From positions 17,147 through 81,146 of the forward strand of contig JAPDRN010000147.1 of assembly GCA_030247855.1 (NCBI GenBank): DNA of 64,000 nucleotides, given 5' to 3'. Source of the stretch: Knufia peltigerae (lineage: Eukaryota > Ascomycota > Eurotiomycetes > Chaetothyriales > Trichomeriaceae). The notes beneath the pieces were generated by a model. The model ran no database searches. It was not told where the DNA came from and worked only from the letters and a program-made list of their open reading frames with translations. Positions 52,734 to 63,519 of the stretch are shown piece by piece (position 1 is the first letter of the stretch; each line of letters starts with the position of its first letter). The position numbers were made by a program, and so were the translations under genes.

Positions 52734-55700
52734 TTATGGCATACCCGAGGTTTTCAATGTTTTCTCAATGCATCTCGTAGTTTGAGCGTCAAGCACAAGC
52801 AACTCACGCTCTTTCAAGACTGCTTCCAAGGTGTCGACGACCTTGTAGAAGCTGCTGGCGGCACCTTTCTCCTGTGTGAATTTCAGGACACTCAAGTTTG
52901 CTTTTCGACCATGTTCGAGCACTGAGTAAACGTATGCATGGAAATGCACTGGCTTCAACTGAAGATCTGTCTTCGTGTTAGCACCACCCGTACCAAAAGC
53001 AGAGAAGACTCACAATTCGACATGTCTACGCGACCTCGGACCACGTCGCCACCGGTTCTGCGCTCGGAGACCACGTCTTTAATGCCATACTTACGCCACT
53101 CTTTCAAAATCTTAACCAGCTCCTTCCTGGCTTTGTGTTTGCCAACTTGAAGACAAATGACACGGCTCGCCGGCTTGATATGGAAGAATTTGGCAAACCA
53201 GTTCTGACTGATCTCAATTGGACCAAGGGCTGCCGCTGCAGAAGCAGCATCGACGCTTGTTACTGGAGGGAAACATCTTCGAGCCAGGACATTCTCCTCA
53301 CTGACGTCGACAGACGTTCCATCTTCCTGGTCTAGGCCGTTGCAAGGATCACGGGCAGTGCGATTTTCACCACCAGTGTTCGACAAGCCGCCCTTAACTT
53401 TCGTCTTTCCGAACATCTTCTGAAACCACCTCCTCTTCTTTTCGACATTCAACTCGATGTCACCAGGTTCGGGATCGCTGTCTTTGCCTCTTGTAAGGAT
53501 AGATGAATTGGTCGACTCGCTAGGCTGCACAACTTGAGAAGAAGAATGAGTGTCGATGCTGTGCTTGGTCTGTTCGGTAGCTTGCATGGCTTCTAGCAGG
53601 TCGTGACCACCTGATCCACGCCTACCGAGCCATGACCATTTGCGCGAAACAGGCTTCCTCGGTGAACCAGGGTTCTCCTCGATGGTGTCCAAACCTGTTC
53701 GTTCATAGAGACGCTTGTCATACCCCACGCGATCATGCTGGGTTCTTGCCGCATTCAGAGGGCCTCCACGCAAAGAATTGATCGGCATCGCTTTATTTTT
53801 GCGCACTTTCAGTGGCTCGAGCCGAGCCAAGGGCGATGTCTGATCAGGCGTTACAAGGCGAATCGTATTATCCTGTCGACCACGAGGAGTCTTATACTTG
53901 AGAGGTTCGGAAGCAGCTCGAGCTCGCTCACGATCTCGTCTCACGTCCTCCTCCGGGTCGGTAGAGGCGACTTTCTGTTTCGGGGGCGTGAGGAAACCCC
54001 GTGTTGGATCAGAAGCTGCTCGCTTGTCGAGATTCAGCTGTTTGTCAACCTCGGCATCAATGCGTTTGTCAATCGTCGCGAGTACATCTGCTAGGACCGC
54101 TCTGTCACCATCGCCCCAGGTCTCGACGATCTTGTGACGATATTCAATCAGCTCTTGCAGTATTGGCGTGGCAGGCAGAGGTCTGTTACGAATGCTCTCT
54201 GGTATGCGTTGCTGATGTACTGACATCGATGTCGCAGATGATTCAAATAGAGCATGAGGGCTAGCCTCGCTCATCGTAGTAGACACAGAGGATCTGTTGA
54301 AAGCTTCCTCGCAAATTTTGCCCAGCTCGGCGCTGACCTTTCTTGTTTCATCCTTCCAATAGTAGCTGGCAGCACGAGATTTTTTAATGTCCATTTCTGA
54401 ACTTGATTTACGGGGTTGATATGCTTGTGAAGGTGTCGCCAGGCTCGGTGTGCTCTGTGATTCGGTTCTGGGGTTACTTGTACTGCGAGTGTGTGGTCGG
54501 TCGCTGGAGCTACTGTCGTACATGGCTCGACCATTGCCGTTGATACATCCAGAAGGTGTTTGGCGGCGATGAGGGAAACTGATTTGGCGTTTATAGCTCA
54601 CAGATTTTCGAATACCGGGACGACGTCTTGTACTAGAGAGTGAGCTCTTGGACGTTGCAGTTGAATATGAGGCTCTCTTCTTCTGGATGAGACGCTTAAG
54701 CTCTTCGGATGTGAAGCTAGGCATTGCGGGAACGTCGTCCTGGAGCCGCTCCAGGACTTTGTGTCGAACACTACTTGGTCCTACCGCATGACCAGCAGCC
54801 ACAGCTGGGCGGCGTACGACGACTGTCCCCAATTCAGGACGAGGTTCAGAGATAGGGTTTCTGGAAGCCCGATATGGATCATAACTGCTGTTGGTCACTT
54901 TGCTAGTTGCTGTAGCCGCATTCTTGTAGTACCCATCACGATGACTTGTCTCATCACTGACAATAGAATATTGGGAAGTGCGACGATAATGGCCACGAGC
55001 AGTGGTAGATCGATTGCTCGGCTTGAGCGCGGGCTTGCTGACATGATGATGGTCGCTGGCAGAGTATTGAATAGGCTCACCCGGATAGTTCTCCAGCTGG
55101 TCCTCCCTGAACTTGATCAATGCCCAATAGAAAAGCTTTTCGTGGTTGGGTTCGTCATTCAGCAATCTCTTTGTCAGTTCTTCGACCTTGAGACCGTGCC
55201 ACAAAGTTGAGAGGTTGCTGAGAATTTCAGAATCAATGTCGGACCTCTTATTGACACGTTTCGCTTGAGTTTCAAGACTCAAAGGCGGAGCAGGACCGAT
55301 GAGCTCATCAGGAGAAACCAAACTGGCATGGTATTTCTCGTACTTGCGCAGGAGTGGATGTGCCCAAATATTAGCCATGGTGATCCTCTTTTCTGGTCTC
55401 TTTTGCAATATCCGTTGAATTAGGTCAGATGCCTCAACGCTTAGCATTGGCGGGAGAAAATATTCGCCTTTCTTTACAAGGCGAAGGGTGTTTTGGACAG
55501 TGCCTCCGTCGAACGGCAGGAACCCGTTCAACATGGCGAAGAGAATAATGCCAACACTCCAGATATCTGCAAGATCACCACGATATTGCTGGCCCAGAAT
55601 GATCTCGGGGGCTGCATAGTGTGGACTTCCGCAGGAAGTATTAAGCCAAGTGCCATTTGGCTGAAGAGCTGCCATTCCAAAATCTGCCAGTTTGATGTTC

Positions 55701-56548
55701 CGCTGACTGTCGAGAAGAATATTTTCTGGTTTTAGGTCTCGATGGCAGATGTTGAAGCGATGGCAGTACGACAAGCCTGCAATAATTTGACGGAATAGTC
55801 TGACTGCCTCGCCTTCAGGCAAGGCTCCATTACTTGAGACGTAGTCGAATAGCTCACCACCGGCAACATGTTCAAGGACAAGATAGAGTTCTCCACGATT
55901 TTCCCAGATATCGTAAAGGTTGATAATATTTGGATGCGCGATGAGCTTCATGATAACGACCTCGCGTTCGATTCCAAACGGCATGGTACGCGGGCCTGCT
56001 GCAATCATTGCGGTTGTGTCTTCTTTGTCCATGCGAGCCATACTTGCGCTCTGAACGAGAGCAGCAGATTTTTTGGAAACGATTTTCACCGCTGCAACTT
56101 GGCCTGTCATGGAGTGTTTTGCAAGTCGAACCCTGCCAGTAGCTCCTTTGCCAAGTGTCCTGCCCAATTGCCATGGCCCGACATGTGTTTTCCTCTTATT
56201 TTTCGTAGTAGGATTTGAACTGGAAGAAGCCTGAGAATCTCTCTTGGCATCGCCAACGACCTCATCGGCAACAGTCGAGATTCGTTTGTTCTCAATGGTG
56301 GGAATCTTTCCGGCGACATTTTCGCGAACCGACAGGTTGGCTTCGGGTTTCAGGGATTCATGATGAGGCAGTCGAGGTGATGATCCGCAATGAGGAGTCA
56401 TATTCCTAGGTCGAGAAGCATGCGTCGAAGAGACTCCTTTGCCTTGAATCTCCCCAAGAACATCTCTTTTTGTTACTGTCTTGTTGTCTTTGACGTGCTT
56501 TGCTGTGTCGATATCCGTCGCGCGACTGGAGACGTTGTGAGTAGACAT
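52734..56548 (-). CDS. Septin-associated protein kinase, Gin4/Hsl1 (Nim1-related) type
   Basis: Two exons, 56548-53014 and 52966-52734, join through a 47-bp intron into 1255 residues. The kinase domain spans about 125-400, with GKGATGRV, AAVKIV (catalytic Lys), HRDLKPENILL, DFGMAAL and the APEI block. All key residues are present. A long Ser/Arg-rich, presumably disordered middle follows. The C-terminus is the fungal KA1-type lipid/septin-binding module (IKPASRVICLQVGKHKARKE, then LKPVHFHAYVYSVLEHGRKA across the splice). Family members link septin assembly to Swe1/Wee1 and mitotic entry. The frame stays open 29 codons upstream; ATG at 56548 (MSTHNV) is preferred as the first ATG of this frame. 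An ATG in another frame lies upstream. Confidence 0.88.
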
Positions 56549-58342
56549 CGCTGAGGTCACCGTCTTGGTAGCGCTGCACTGGCAACAATCGGAGTTGCCA
56601 TAGAATAGCTGTGTCGACGTTAATGACAAGCACAAACAGCGTTTCCATCAAAGAAAGAATACCTTTGGACACGTCCAGGCTGGAGGCTGCGATGGGGGAG
56701 AACAGTAGTCAGTTTGAAAGATCCTGTGCAAGTAACGCGACAGTAGTGTTATGAATTTTTGCACCGTAACTGCACTCAAGTCGTGTGCTTCACCTTCACC
56801 ACACTGGTCGTTGTGCCCTTCCCATGCCCACCTCCTTTGCTTCATATGACATGTGTTGCTAAAATCTGCACCGAACAATGTCTGGTGTATATTTGTTGTT
56901 CCCCAATTCAGATATTGGTATCTTGGTTCCAACTATAGTTGGTGAACTGAGGAATGCTGGCGCATTGGGCGTTTGACAATGAGGAATGCTGCGTGAGGTA
57001 AGTCCAAGAATCAATCACAACCAAAAAGAAGCATGGGAATCCAAAAAGAACGACTCTGGGCAGCAAAAAACGTCTCACCCTTCTGTCATTTGCACGTATC
57101 TTGAGTAGGGCAAAGAAGCAGAGATGTTGCAAGGTGCCAGGTGCGAGGATGTTGAGACACACAGATCTTCATGTGTGGCAGGCACTATTCTCGGCGCCCC
57201 CAGTCTTGCGCCATGATATTTGATACAATCATGAAGGTGCGAACTGCAGTGCGCAGAGAAAGAGAAGGCTGTTGGCAATAGCTGGTCATCGCTCACAACG
57301 CTCCTGGATCCCTCTTTGAGCCTTTGGCCAGGATATCCAAACGTCTTCAAAACAAGAAAAAGACACCAAACAAAAAGGAGGCCCAGATCTATTGTCACAA
57401 TCATTATACAGCTGTGTTACGCTTAAGCGGCTATGGACGAGGTGTTTCTCGTCCGTATGTTGTTTGAGCATTCGTGCCTCGGCGGATGATTTGTTATTTA
57501 TCCGCAAATCGATGTCGAGATCAGAGCTTCGACAATTCCGTTCTAACCCTTATGAGACAAGTTCATGCTCGCCCGAATGATCTTTCTAAACTCAACACTA
57601 TGAAACACCAAGTTGTGGCTGTGAGTATGGAACAGTATCCGATACAATGCAACTTTAGTGGTCTTGCCTCATGACGCCTGTTCTCCTCGGGAGCTATCTT
57701 CATGTTTTAGCAATGGAAGAACTCCGTGAACGCATCTGTCGGATTCCTTCATGATCATGATCGGGCATTTCCACGCTTCCAAGTGTCGATTTCGTTGCCA
57801 CAACCTCTCCATCTGCCGGTCCGCTTATTCTCCTGGCGAGATCTCACATGTGAAATTCTGACCACCATATCCGGAATTTGACCATCAGAGAGAATCGCGT
57901 GTTATCCAGGAGAGATTCTGATGTGCGTTCGCGAAATCCCGGCATGTGAAACCGCCATGGTCACCCTCTTCAGACGGAGCCTTTGTGTCTTCTCCAGCCG
58001 GCTGCATTGATTCAATGACTCGGTAGCCTCCATGGCACGATACAAAAAGCTGACAAGAGAACTTAGTGCCAAAGGACAGGGCTCTCCAGCTGGAGAGGCC
58101 TGGGACTAATTTGGACCATCCTCGTTTCCTTTTCTTCCCCGCCGTATCCTGCTGGAACTGGTTGGTATAATATCAGTAACACTGACAAGGGGCGTCAATG
58201 AGTGAATACTTTCCAGAATTCTTACGCTATATACATCTTGCTATTTTGGCTGCACAAGACTCGCCGTTCTCTCTGACAGCACATTGTCACATATCAGCCA
58301 TCGTCCTGAGATCCAGCAAACGCCTCTTCCAGTGCAATCATC
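56549..58342. other. Divergent interval between the kinase and GST-like genes
   Basis: 1.8 kb with no supported gene. Scattered ORFs of 60-109 codons (for example 57075-57404 minus) have no recognisable features. The kinase is expected to have a long leader here, as large signalling genes often do; that is inference. Confidence 0.45.
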
Positions 58343-59243
58343 ATGGCAGCGGCAAGCCTCATGACAGACTTTCAGTTGTACTACCACCCATACTCTATCT
58401 GCTCATTAATGGCCTTGTACACAATGTCATTCTACGGACAGCCGAAGAACGGCGATTCTGAGATGAACGTGGCTATGCAGGTCATTGATATTTACCACGA
58501 AGAACAGCTTGCTGAACATTTTCTTTGTAACGTCAACAAGTTAGGCCAGGTACGAAAATGTCTCTGCAAAATATCAGATTTAATGTATGACGAGCCAACT
58601 CTAGGTTCCTGTGCTGCTGACTCCGGCTGGCCAGGAAGGTCCGATTACAGACAGCCTGGAAATGACCTTGTATATGGCTTCGAGATACCCAAGCCTCATT
58701 CCTAGCCAGTACAAAGAGGAGATTGAAAACTTTCTTACCGACCTCCACGCACTCAACTACTTCTCCTTGTCGTTTCCTGGTCGCCCGCAGATCGCGCAGA
58801 AACTTGTGGAAGCAGTACAGAGGCGTCTTGATGACCCCTCCATCTCGGACCGGCATCGAAAAGCCATGGAATTCAAGAAAACATTGTAGGCGGCCGGTGC
58901 TACTCTGAGGTAGCGTGAGTGCTAAGCAACTTACAGATTCGAGAATGACAAGGTCAAGGGATTGATGCCCTCGGAGATAGCTAAGAACGAAACGAAGGTA
59001 CGTGAGCTGCTTGAAGCACTACATGACCGAGTCGCAGACCCGCAGAGACGGATATTTGGAGAGAATCCCACTGCTCTAGATGCTCGCCTAGTCCCATTCA
59101 TTGCGCGTATGACAGAAATCGGCCGAGAGAAACTCATCCCAGAAAAACTGCAGCAGTATTGCAAATGGGCCATGAATGGTGACGACTGGATGAAGATGAT
59201 GAACGGAAGGAAGGGAACCATGATTCCAGTAAGCGAGATGTAA
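58343..59243 (+). CDS. Glutathione S-transferase-like protein
   Basis: Three exons, 58343-58549, 58605-58885 and 58937-59243, encode 264 residues with 55- and 51-bp introns in matching phase. The N-terminal thioredoxin-like half has LYYHPYSICSLMALYTM, CNVNKLGQVPVLLTP (cis-Pro loop across intron 1) and ITDSLEMTLYMASRYP. The C-terminal helical half ends with LDARLVPFIARMTEIGREKL and WAMNGDDWMKMMNGR. This matches fungal GST-like proteins of variable function (detoxification or specialised metabolism); the glutathione-binding residues are degenerate, so activity is uncertain. ATG at 58364 (MTDFQL) is an alternative start. A donor-like GTAAGC just before the stop (59230) could allow an alternative C-terminus. 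Confidence 0.78.
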
Positions 59244-59917
59244 GCTCTTTAACGTTGGCGTGGGGAAGATAACTGCCATAGGTTCCGAGATGGCTAGGTA
59301 GAGCTCATTTTACCCTGTTGAGGGTCGAGCATTCATATCGCAGTGAAACCACCACTTGATCATATCTTCCTCCTCCCACACCGAACGGGCTTTAGAGAGG
59401 AAAGTCTCTGAGTTTTCCACTTGGCGCCTTGAGGAAGCTTTAGCGGCCTGGGCGATATCAATGATCAGACAGTGGAGGCTCTGGCGTCTCTACCTGGAGT
59501 GATGGAAAAGCCTTGCCATATTGGAGATGCGACTGTATCTTGCGAATATGCTTCTTCGACCTCAATTTCAAGCTTCCTCGCAATAAAGTCGCAATCAATT
59601 CGACTAACTAGTTAGAGACAATGGCATGGCTAGGGAAATATGCATGGAAATATCATGCAGGACGAGGTGGCTGCTTTGGAGGGAAGAGAGTATAATTAAG
59701 CGACGGTCAAGGTATTTTGACATCCACTTAAACAGAAGGGCATTTTTCCCTTGGAAATCCAAATGAAAGTACTTGATGATGAAAGGGACCACTACCTGAG
59801 ACAGAACATGGACATGTAGTAACGTCCATGGTATTGTGTACGGGTTTCCGATCCCCAGACAAAATTATGTACTTGTACAATGGATCGACTTGTCGGAGTC
59901 CGGAGTACAGACCAACC

Positions 59918-59943
59918 GATAAGTCGCGATAAGCTGTGATAAG
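59918..59943 (+). promoter_or_regulatory. Triple GATA-factor site array
   Basis: GATAAG occurs at 59918, 59928 and 59938, exactly one helical turn apart. All three are preceded by C or T, matching the HGATAR consensus of fungal GATA factors (nitrogen, light or iron regulators). The array is 318-343 bp upstream of the fasciclin start codon. Confidence 0.5.
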
Positions 59944-60210
59944 TGCTGGTAGCTGTGGTGAGGAAGTTGTCGTAGCTACAATACAAGCCACTAGTGGTTC
60001 CCCCACTTCACAGAGCACCGTCACAACTACTGCACTGGGCACTTCCATCCGCCGCCGCGTAATGCATCTCTCTGTATGTCATAGACTCACTTTCTCTGCC
60101 GTCACTACCCATTGTACATAAGCATCACCTGTTTGGCTTCTGCCTGCTCAAGACTTATCCTCTGCTACCATTTCCCTCTTCCTCTCCTACCATCCTACCT
60201 CCCTTCATCA

Positions 60211-60236
60211 AGAACATCTCCCTAGAACATCTCCCT
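60211..60236 (+). repeat. Exact 13-bp tandem repeat in 5' leader
   Basis: AGAACATCTCCCT occurs twice back to back (60211-60223, 60224-60236), 25 bp before the fasciclin start codon; probably a recent slippage duplication. Confidence 0.9.
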
Positions 60237-60260
60237 GCTGGCCGATCCACCTGATCCGCA

Positions 60261-61730
60261 ATGAGAGTTCTTTCGATACTCTCGACGGCCGCCTTGGCCT
60301 CGGCCTTTGTCATCCCAGACCAAGCGACTCTCGAATCACTGTCCTTAGAGAATCAGGAAGTTGAACAACCCCCTGAGCACCCCTTTTGGTACAAGGTTCA
60401 CAAAGCCGAGTCGTTTTGGGAGGACCTCGAGGGAGAGTTCTTGAAAGCTGCACATTGTGCAAAGCACAAGTTTGAAGAGGTGGTGGAATCCACAGAAGAA
60501 GCTGCCATCAAATATGGCGAACAGTTTCAAAATGCCTTTGCAGGCGACGCATGGTTAGACAGTGCCGAGCATGATCTCGACCTGCTTGAGCATCCTCCTC
60601 ATCATGGGCCCCCCCATCACCGTCCCGGCAAGCCGGGCAAGAAGCCCAAGAAGCCAGACCATCCTCACCATGGACCACCCAACGAGACTGTCTATCAGTT
60701 GATCTCCAAGAGCAAATATACCACCAAGCTTGCTGCAGCTATCGATGAGTTCCCGGACTTGGTTGAGCTTCTCAACGGAACCAAGGCAAACTATACTCTC
60801 TTTGCACCTACGGACCATGCCTTTGAAAAGATCCCGAAACATGCACCGAAGCCACCGAAGGAGTTCCTCAGGAAGCTTTTGACATACCACATCTCCGAAG
60901 AGTTCTACCCTGCAGGTCGTGTTTTGGTCAGCCGCACCATTCCAACCGCTCTCCAGGCTGAATACATTGGCGACGTCCCGCAGCGGATTTCTAGCCAAGT
61001 ATCACTGAGAGGCTTGACCCTCAACTTCTATGCCCGAGTTGTGGCGATTGATATTTTTGGTACTAATGGTGTTATCCATGGCCTCGACAGCTTCCTTTTC
61101 CCGCCGCCAAAAGTTGTCGATATCCTGTCTGCACTTCCTGGCGAGTTCAGCACCTTGGATCTAGCTCTTGAGAAGACCGGCCTATATCCTGCCTTCAATG
61201 ACACTTCAAGCCATAAGGGTGGTACCTTGTTCGCCCCATCTAATTTCGCTTTCAAGAGACTCGGACCAAAGATCAATGCTTTCCTGTTCAGCAGGTTCGG
61301 TCTGAAGTATCTTAAGGCTCTGTTGCTGTACCATGCAGCCGATGACATTACTTTATATTCTGATGCGATCTATAAGCTTGGTTCCGAGTCACACCCTCCA
61401 CATCACAAGGTTCCAAAAGGATTCATTCATGTTGACCTGCCCACTGGTCTCGAGGATAAGAGCTTGAGCATCGACATTGCACGTTACGGCCGACTCATCA
61501 CCATGAAGATCAATGGATTCACTCGAGTAAGCGTCCTTGATGGCATTGCCGCTGACGGTGTCATGCATGTGGTGCCTGTGGTGCTGATTCCTCCGAAAAC
61601 TCCTGGTGCTCCATCCGTTGCCGAGGACAACATGGATCTGGAAGAGTTCAAGGCCAGACTGGCACCTTTTATCGAGGATGAGGAGCCGAGACACACTTCA
61701 TTCTTTATCGCTGAAGACCCCGAGCTATAA
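60261..61730 (+). CDS. Secreted fasciclin (FAS1) domain protein
   Basis: Single-exon gene of 489 residues with a signal peptide (MRVLSILSTAALASAFV). It has a region with charged helices up to about 115 and a His/Pro/Gly/Lys-rich linker (about 112-140). Two FAS1 domains follow, at about 143-280 (TVYQLISKS, NYTLFAPTDHAFEKIP, LLTYHI, VVAIDIFGTNGVIHGLDSFL) and about 285-435 (GGTLFAPSNFAFKRLG, LLLYHAA, VLDGIAADGVMHVVPVVL). FAS1 proteins are cell-surface or wall adhesion proteins. There is no C-terminal hydrophobic GPI signal, so it is probably released or wall-bound. The HPPHHGPPHHRP stretch could bind metal; that is inference. Confidence 0.9.
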   Translation: MRVLSILSTAALASAFVIPDQATLESLSLENQEVEQPPEHPFWYKVHKAESFWEDLEGEFLKAAHCAKHKFEEVVESTEEAAIKYGEQFQNAFAGDAWLDSAEHDLDLLEHPPHHGPPHHRPGKPGKKPKKPDHPHHGPPNETVYQLISKSKYTTKLAAAIDEFPDLVELLNGTKANYTLFAPTDHAFEKIPKHAPKPPKEFLRKLLTYHISEEFYPAGRVLVSRTIPTALQAEYIGDVPQRISSQVSLRGLTLNFYARVVAIDIFGTNGVIHGLDSFLFPPPKVVDILSALPGEFSTLDLALEKTGLYPAFNDTSSHKGGTLFAPSNFAFKRLGPKINAFLFSRFGLKYLKALLLYHAADDITLYSDAIYKLGSESHPPHHKVPKGFIHVDLPTGLEDKSLSIDIARYGRLITMKINGFTRVSVLDGIAADGVMHVVPVVLIPPKTPGAPSVAEDNMDLEEFKARLAPFIEDEEPRHTSFFIAEDPEL

Positions 61731-61969
61731 AAGGGCCACCGCAGCCTGCACAACTTGAAGTGTGCCCAGTAGGGCGCATATGAGAAACTTTGTATTTAGC
61801 GATGTGTTATGACGACCTGACGATCCTTACTGATGTTTTTATGCTTATGGCCTTGGTGTCAATGGTTGATTAATACAAAATGAAAATATGCCATTTGTCA
61901 TCGAATTTTTCCAGTCCGTTTCACCAAGTAGCAACTACGTACATTTGTTGCACCGAATCGGTTTTGCGA

Positions 61970-62479
61970 TCACCAGTGAGCCTCTGTAATCTTTTGCGTC
62001 ACACTCTCGTCGTCCACGTCGACGCCGTCGACGTACCATCGTCCCTGGATTCCTTCCTCGGGCACGGCCACCCCGTCGCCGCCCCGGCCCAGGACGATGT
62101 CGTTGGCGCTCATCTGTCGCTTCCTCATCTTGCCCGTGTCCCGGTCAAAGGTCCAGTCCTCCAGACCGTACGTCCTCTTCCACTTCATGCCGTCGTGCCG
62201 GTCCTGGTACTCGTACCAGAACTGGACGGCGATCTTGTCGTCGGTGAAGGCGAACAGCTCCTTGCGAAGACGGTAGTTGGCCTCCTTTTCCCACTTCTTG
62301 GTGAGGAACTCGACGATCTTCTCGGTCCCCACGAGGAACTGGTCCCGGTTGCGCCAGATCGAGTTGGGCGTGTAGCCGTTGGAGACCTGTCTCGGGTTAC
62401 AGGTGTTCCACATGTTCTGGGCGAACTTGACCTTCTCCTTGGCCGTCGCGAGGGTGAAGGGAGGTTTGAGAGAGGCCAT
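61970..62479 (-). CDS. DUF1348 / NTF2-like (SnoaL-fold) protein
   Basis: Single-exon gene of 169 residues. It matches the DUF1348 group of NTF2-like small alpha+beta barrels: FTLATAKEKVKFAQNMWNTC at the start, WRNRDQFLVGTEKIVEFLTKKW, RLRKELFAFTDDKIAVQFWYE, then WTFDRDTGKMRKRQMSANDI. These proteins occur widely in bacteria and fungi; function is not established. It converges on the fasciclin gene (239 bp between stop codons) and is divergent from the peroxiredoxin gene. Confidence 0.85.
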   Translation of the reverse strand: MASLKPPFTLATAKEKVKFAQNMWNTCNPRQVSNGYTPNSIWRNRDQFLVGTEKIVEFLTKKWEKEANYRLRKELFAFTDDKIAVQFWYEYQDRHDGMKWKRTYGLEDWTFDRDTGKMRKRQMSANDIVLGRGGDGVAVPEEGIQGRWYVDGVDVDDESVTQKITEAHW

Positions 62480-62554
62480 CTCTTTTTTTGGGGGTCGGAA
62501 CCGTGGTCCAGGAGACGCTTACGATGAACGGAACTTGCAATATACAATGTGTAA

Positions 62555-62568
62555 TGTGTGTGTGTGTG
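62555..62568. repeat. (TG)7 microsatellite
   Basis: Seven TG units in the 5' leader of the DUF1348 gene. Confidence 0.9.
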
Positions 62569-63293
62569 AGTGTTGTGTGACAATTGGGCTGAGGCTAGTT
62601 CCCTAGCTAAAAGGAGGTAGGTAGGTATGTATATATGTATGTATGGAGATGATGGGTTGTGTGGTAAGATGAGAAAGAAGAGACCCTTGCTTACAAGCGA
62701 CGTACGGTTCATCTTTTTATACGTCACAAGCCTTTGCATGTGTGTGCCTCTCTCGCGCTCTCTCTCTCTTTCTGATCTATAGTACTCATTTTGGAAGGTT
62801 TCCGTACCCCTTGTAGCCGATCAGATCCACCGTGACCAACGTTGGCCCATTTCCAAAAGGTTGCTTCTACGTACTGTACACGGTCTCATCCACCTTCGCC
62901 ACTCGCTGTTCGACCGGGGGAAAAGCGGCAAGACTGGCTCGTCCAGGTCGCACGAGTCGAACAATCGCTTGTCATTTGGTGGTCGGCCAGCATGAACGTA
63001 CCTTGAGTAGCCACAATAAGTGAATGTCTTGCCTGTATTCGGGGGGTTTCATGGAAAAAGTAGACTAGACGCTTGATGAGGAGACCAGCCGTGATTCCCG
63101 TATTATTTTGAGTGGCTAGTGGACGGTTATACAATGAAAAGCGGAAACGAAGACATTCCCGAATAGAAACAGCGTTGTAAAAGAGGCGGCACAAGGTGAA
63201 AAAGCAGCGTGATCATAGAAGAGAGATGCGAATACCTCGGATCAGATAAGATCGAACGTCGTACAATACAAGAGAGAGGTGCTGCCCCTCCTT

Positions 63294-63300
63294 TTAGTAA
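63294..63300. promoter_or_regulatory. Putative Yap1/AP-1 response element
   Basis: TTAGTAA, the reverse complement of the Yap1 element TTACTAA, lies about 220 bp before the peroxiredoxin start. Peroxiredoxins are classic Yap1 targets; with only one 7-bp site this is suggestive. Confidence 0.3.
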
Positions 63301-63519
63301 ACAAACGTGGGGTCAAAGAGTCGCAGTCGAATTCGCGCGTACTCGTACCTGAACCAGAAGCCTGTAGATTCCGACATTTTCGTCGTTCCGACTCCTGTTC
63401 CGAGTACATACCAAAGATAGGTACGCACTCGGTGTCCTTTAGAAACCCTCCAAGTGCAATCTCTCTTTTGTATCTGTACAAACGCCATCACATTCAAAGC
63501 AGTACCCTTTGCCCTCACC

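Larger units (their letters stand above)
59244..60260. promoter_or_regulatory. GST-like 3' flank and fasciclin-gene promoter
   Basis: Carries three GATAAG boxes at exact 10-bp spacing (59918-59943), an inverted CTTATC at 60154-60159, and a 13-bp direct tandem repeat in the leader (60211-60236). The pyrimidine-rich stretch 60160-60210 is typical of an ascomycete core promoter. No gene. Confidence 0.5.
62480..63519. promoter_or_regulatory. Divergent region, DUF1348 / peroxiredoxin
   Basis: Holds (TG)7 at 62555-62568, a GTAGGTATG-type simple tract at 62615-62646 and a CT-rich run at 62750-62774 on the DUF1348 side. On the peroxiredoxin side it holds a Yap1-type site at 63294-63300 and TACTCGTA at 63340-63347. 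No gene supported. Confidence 0.45.
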
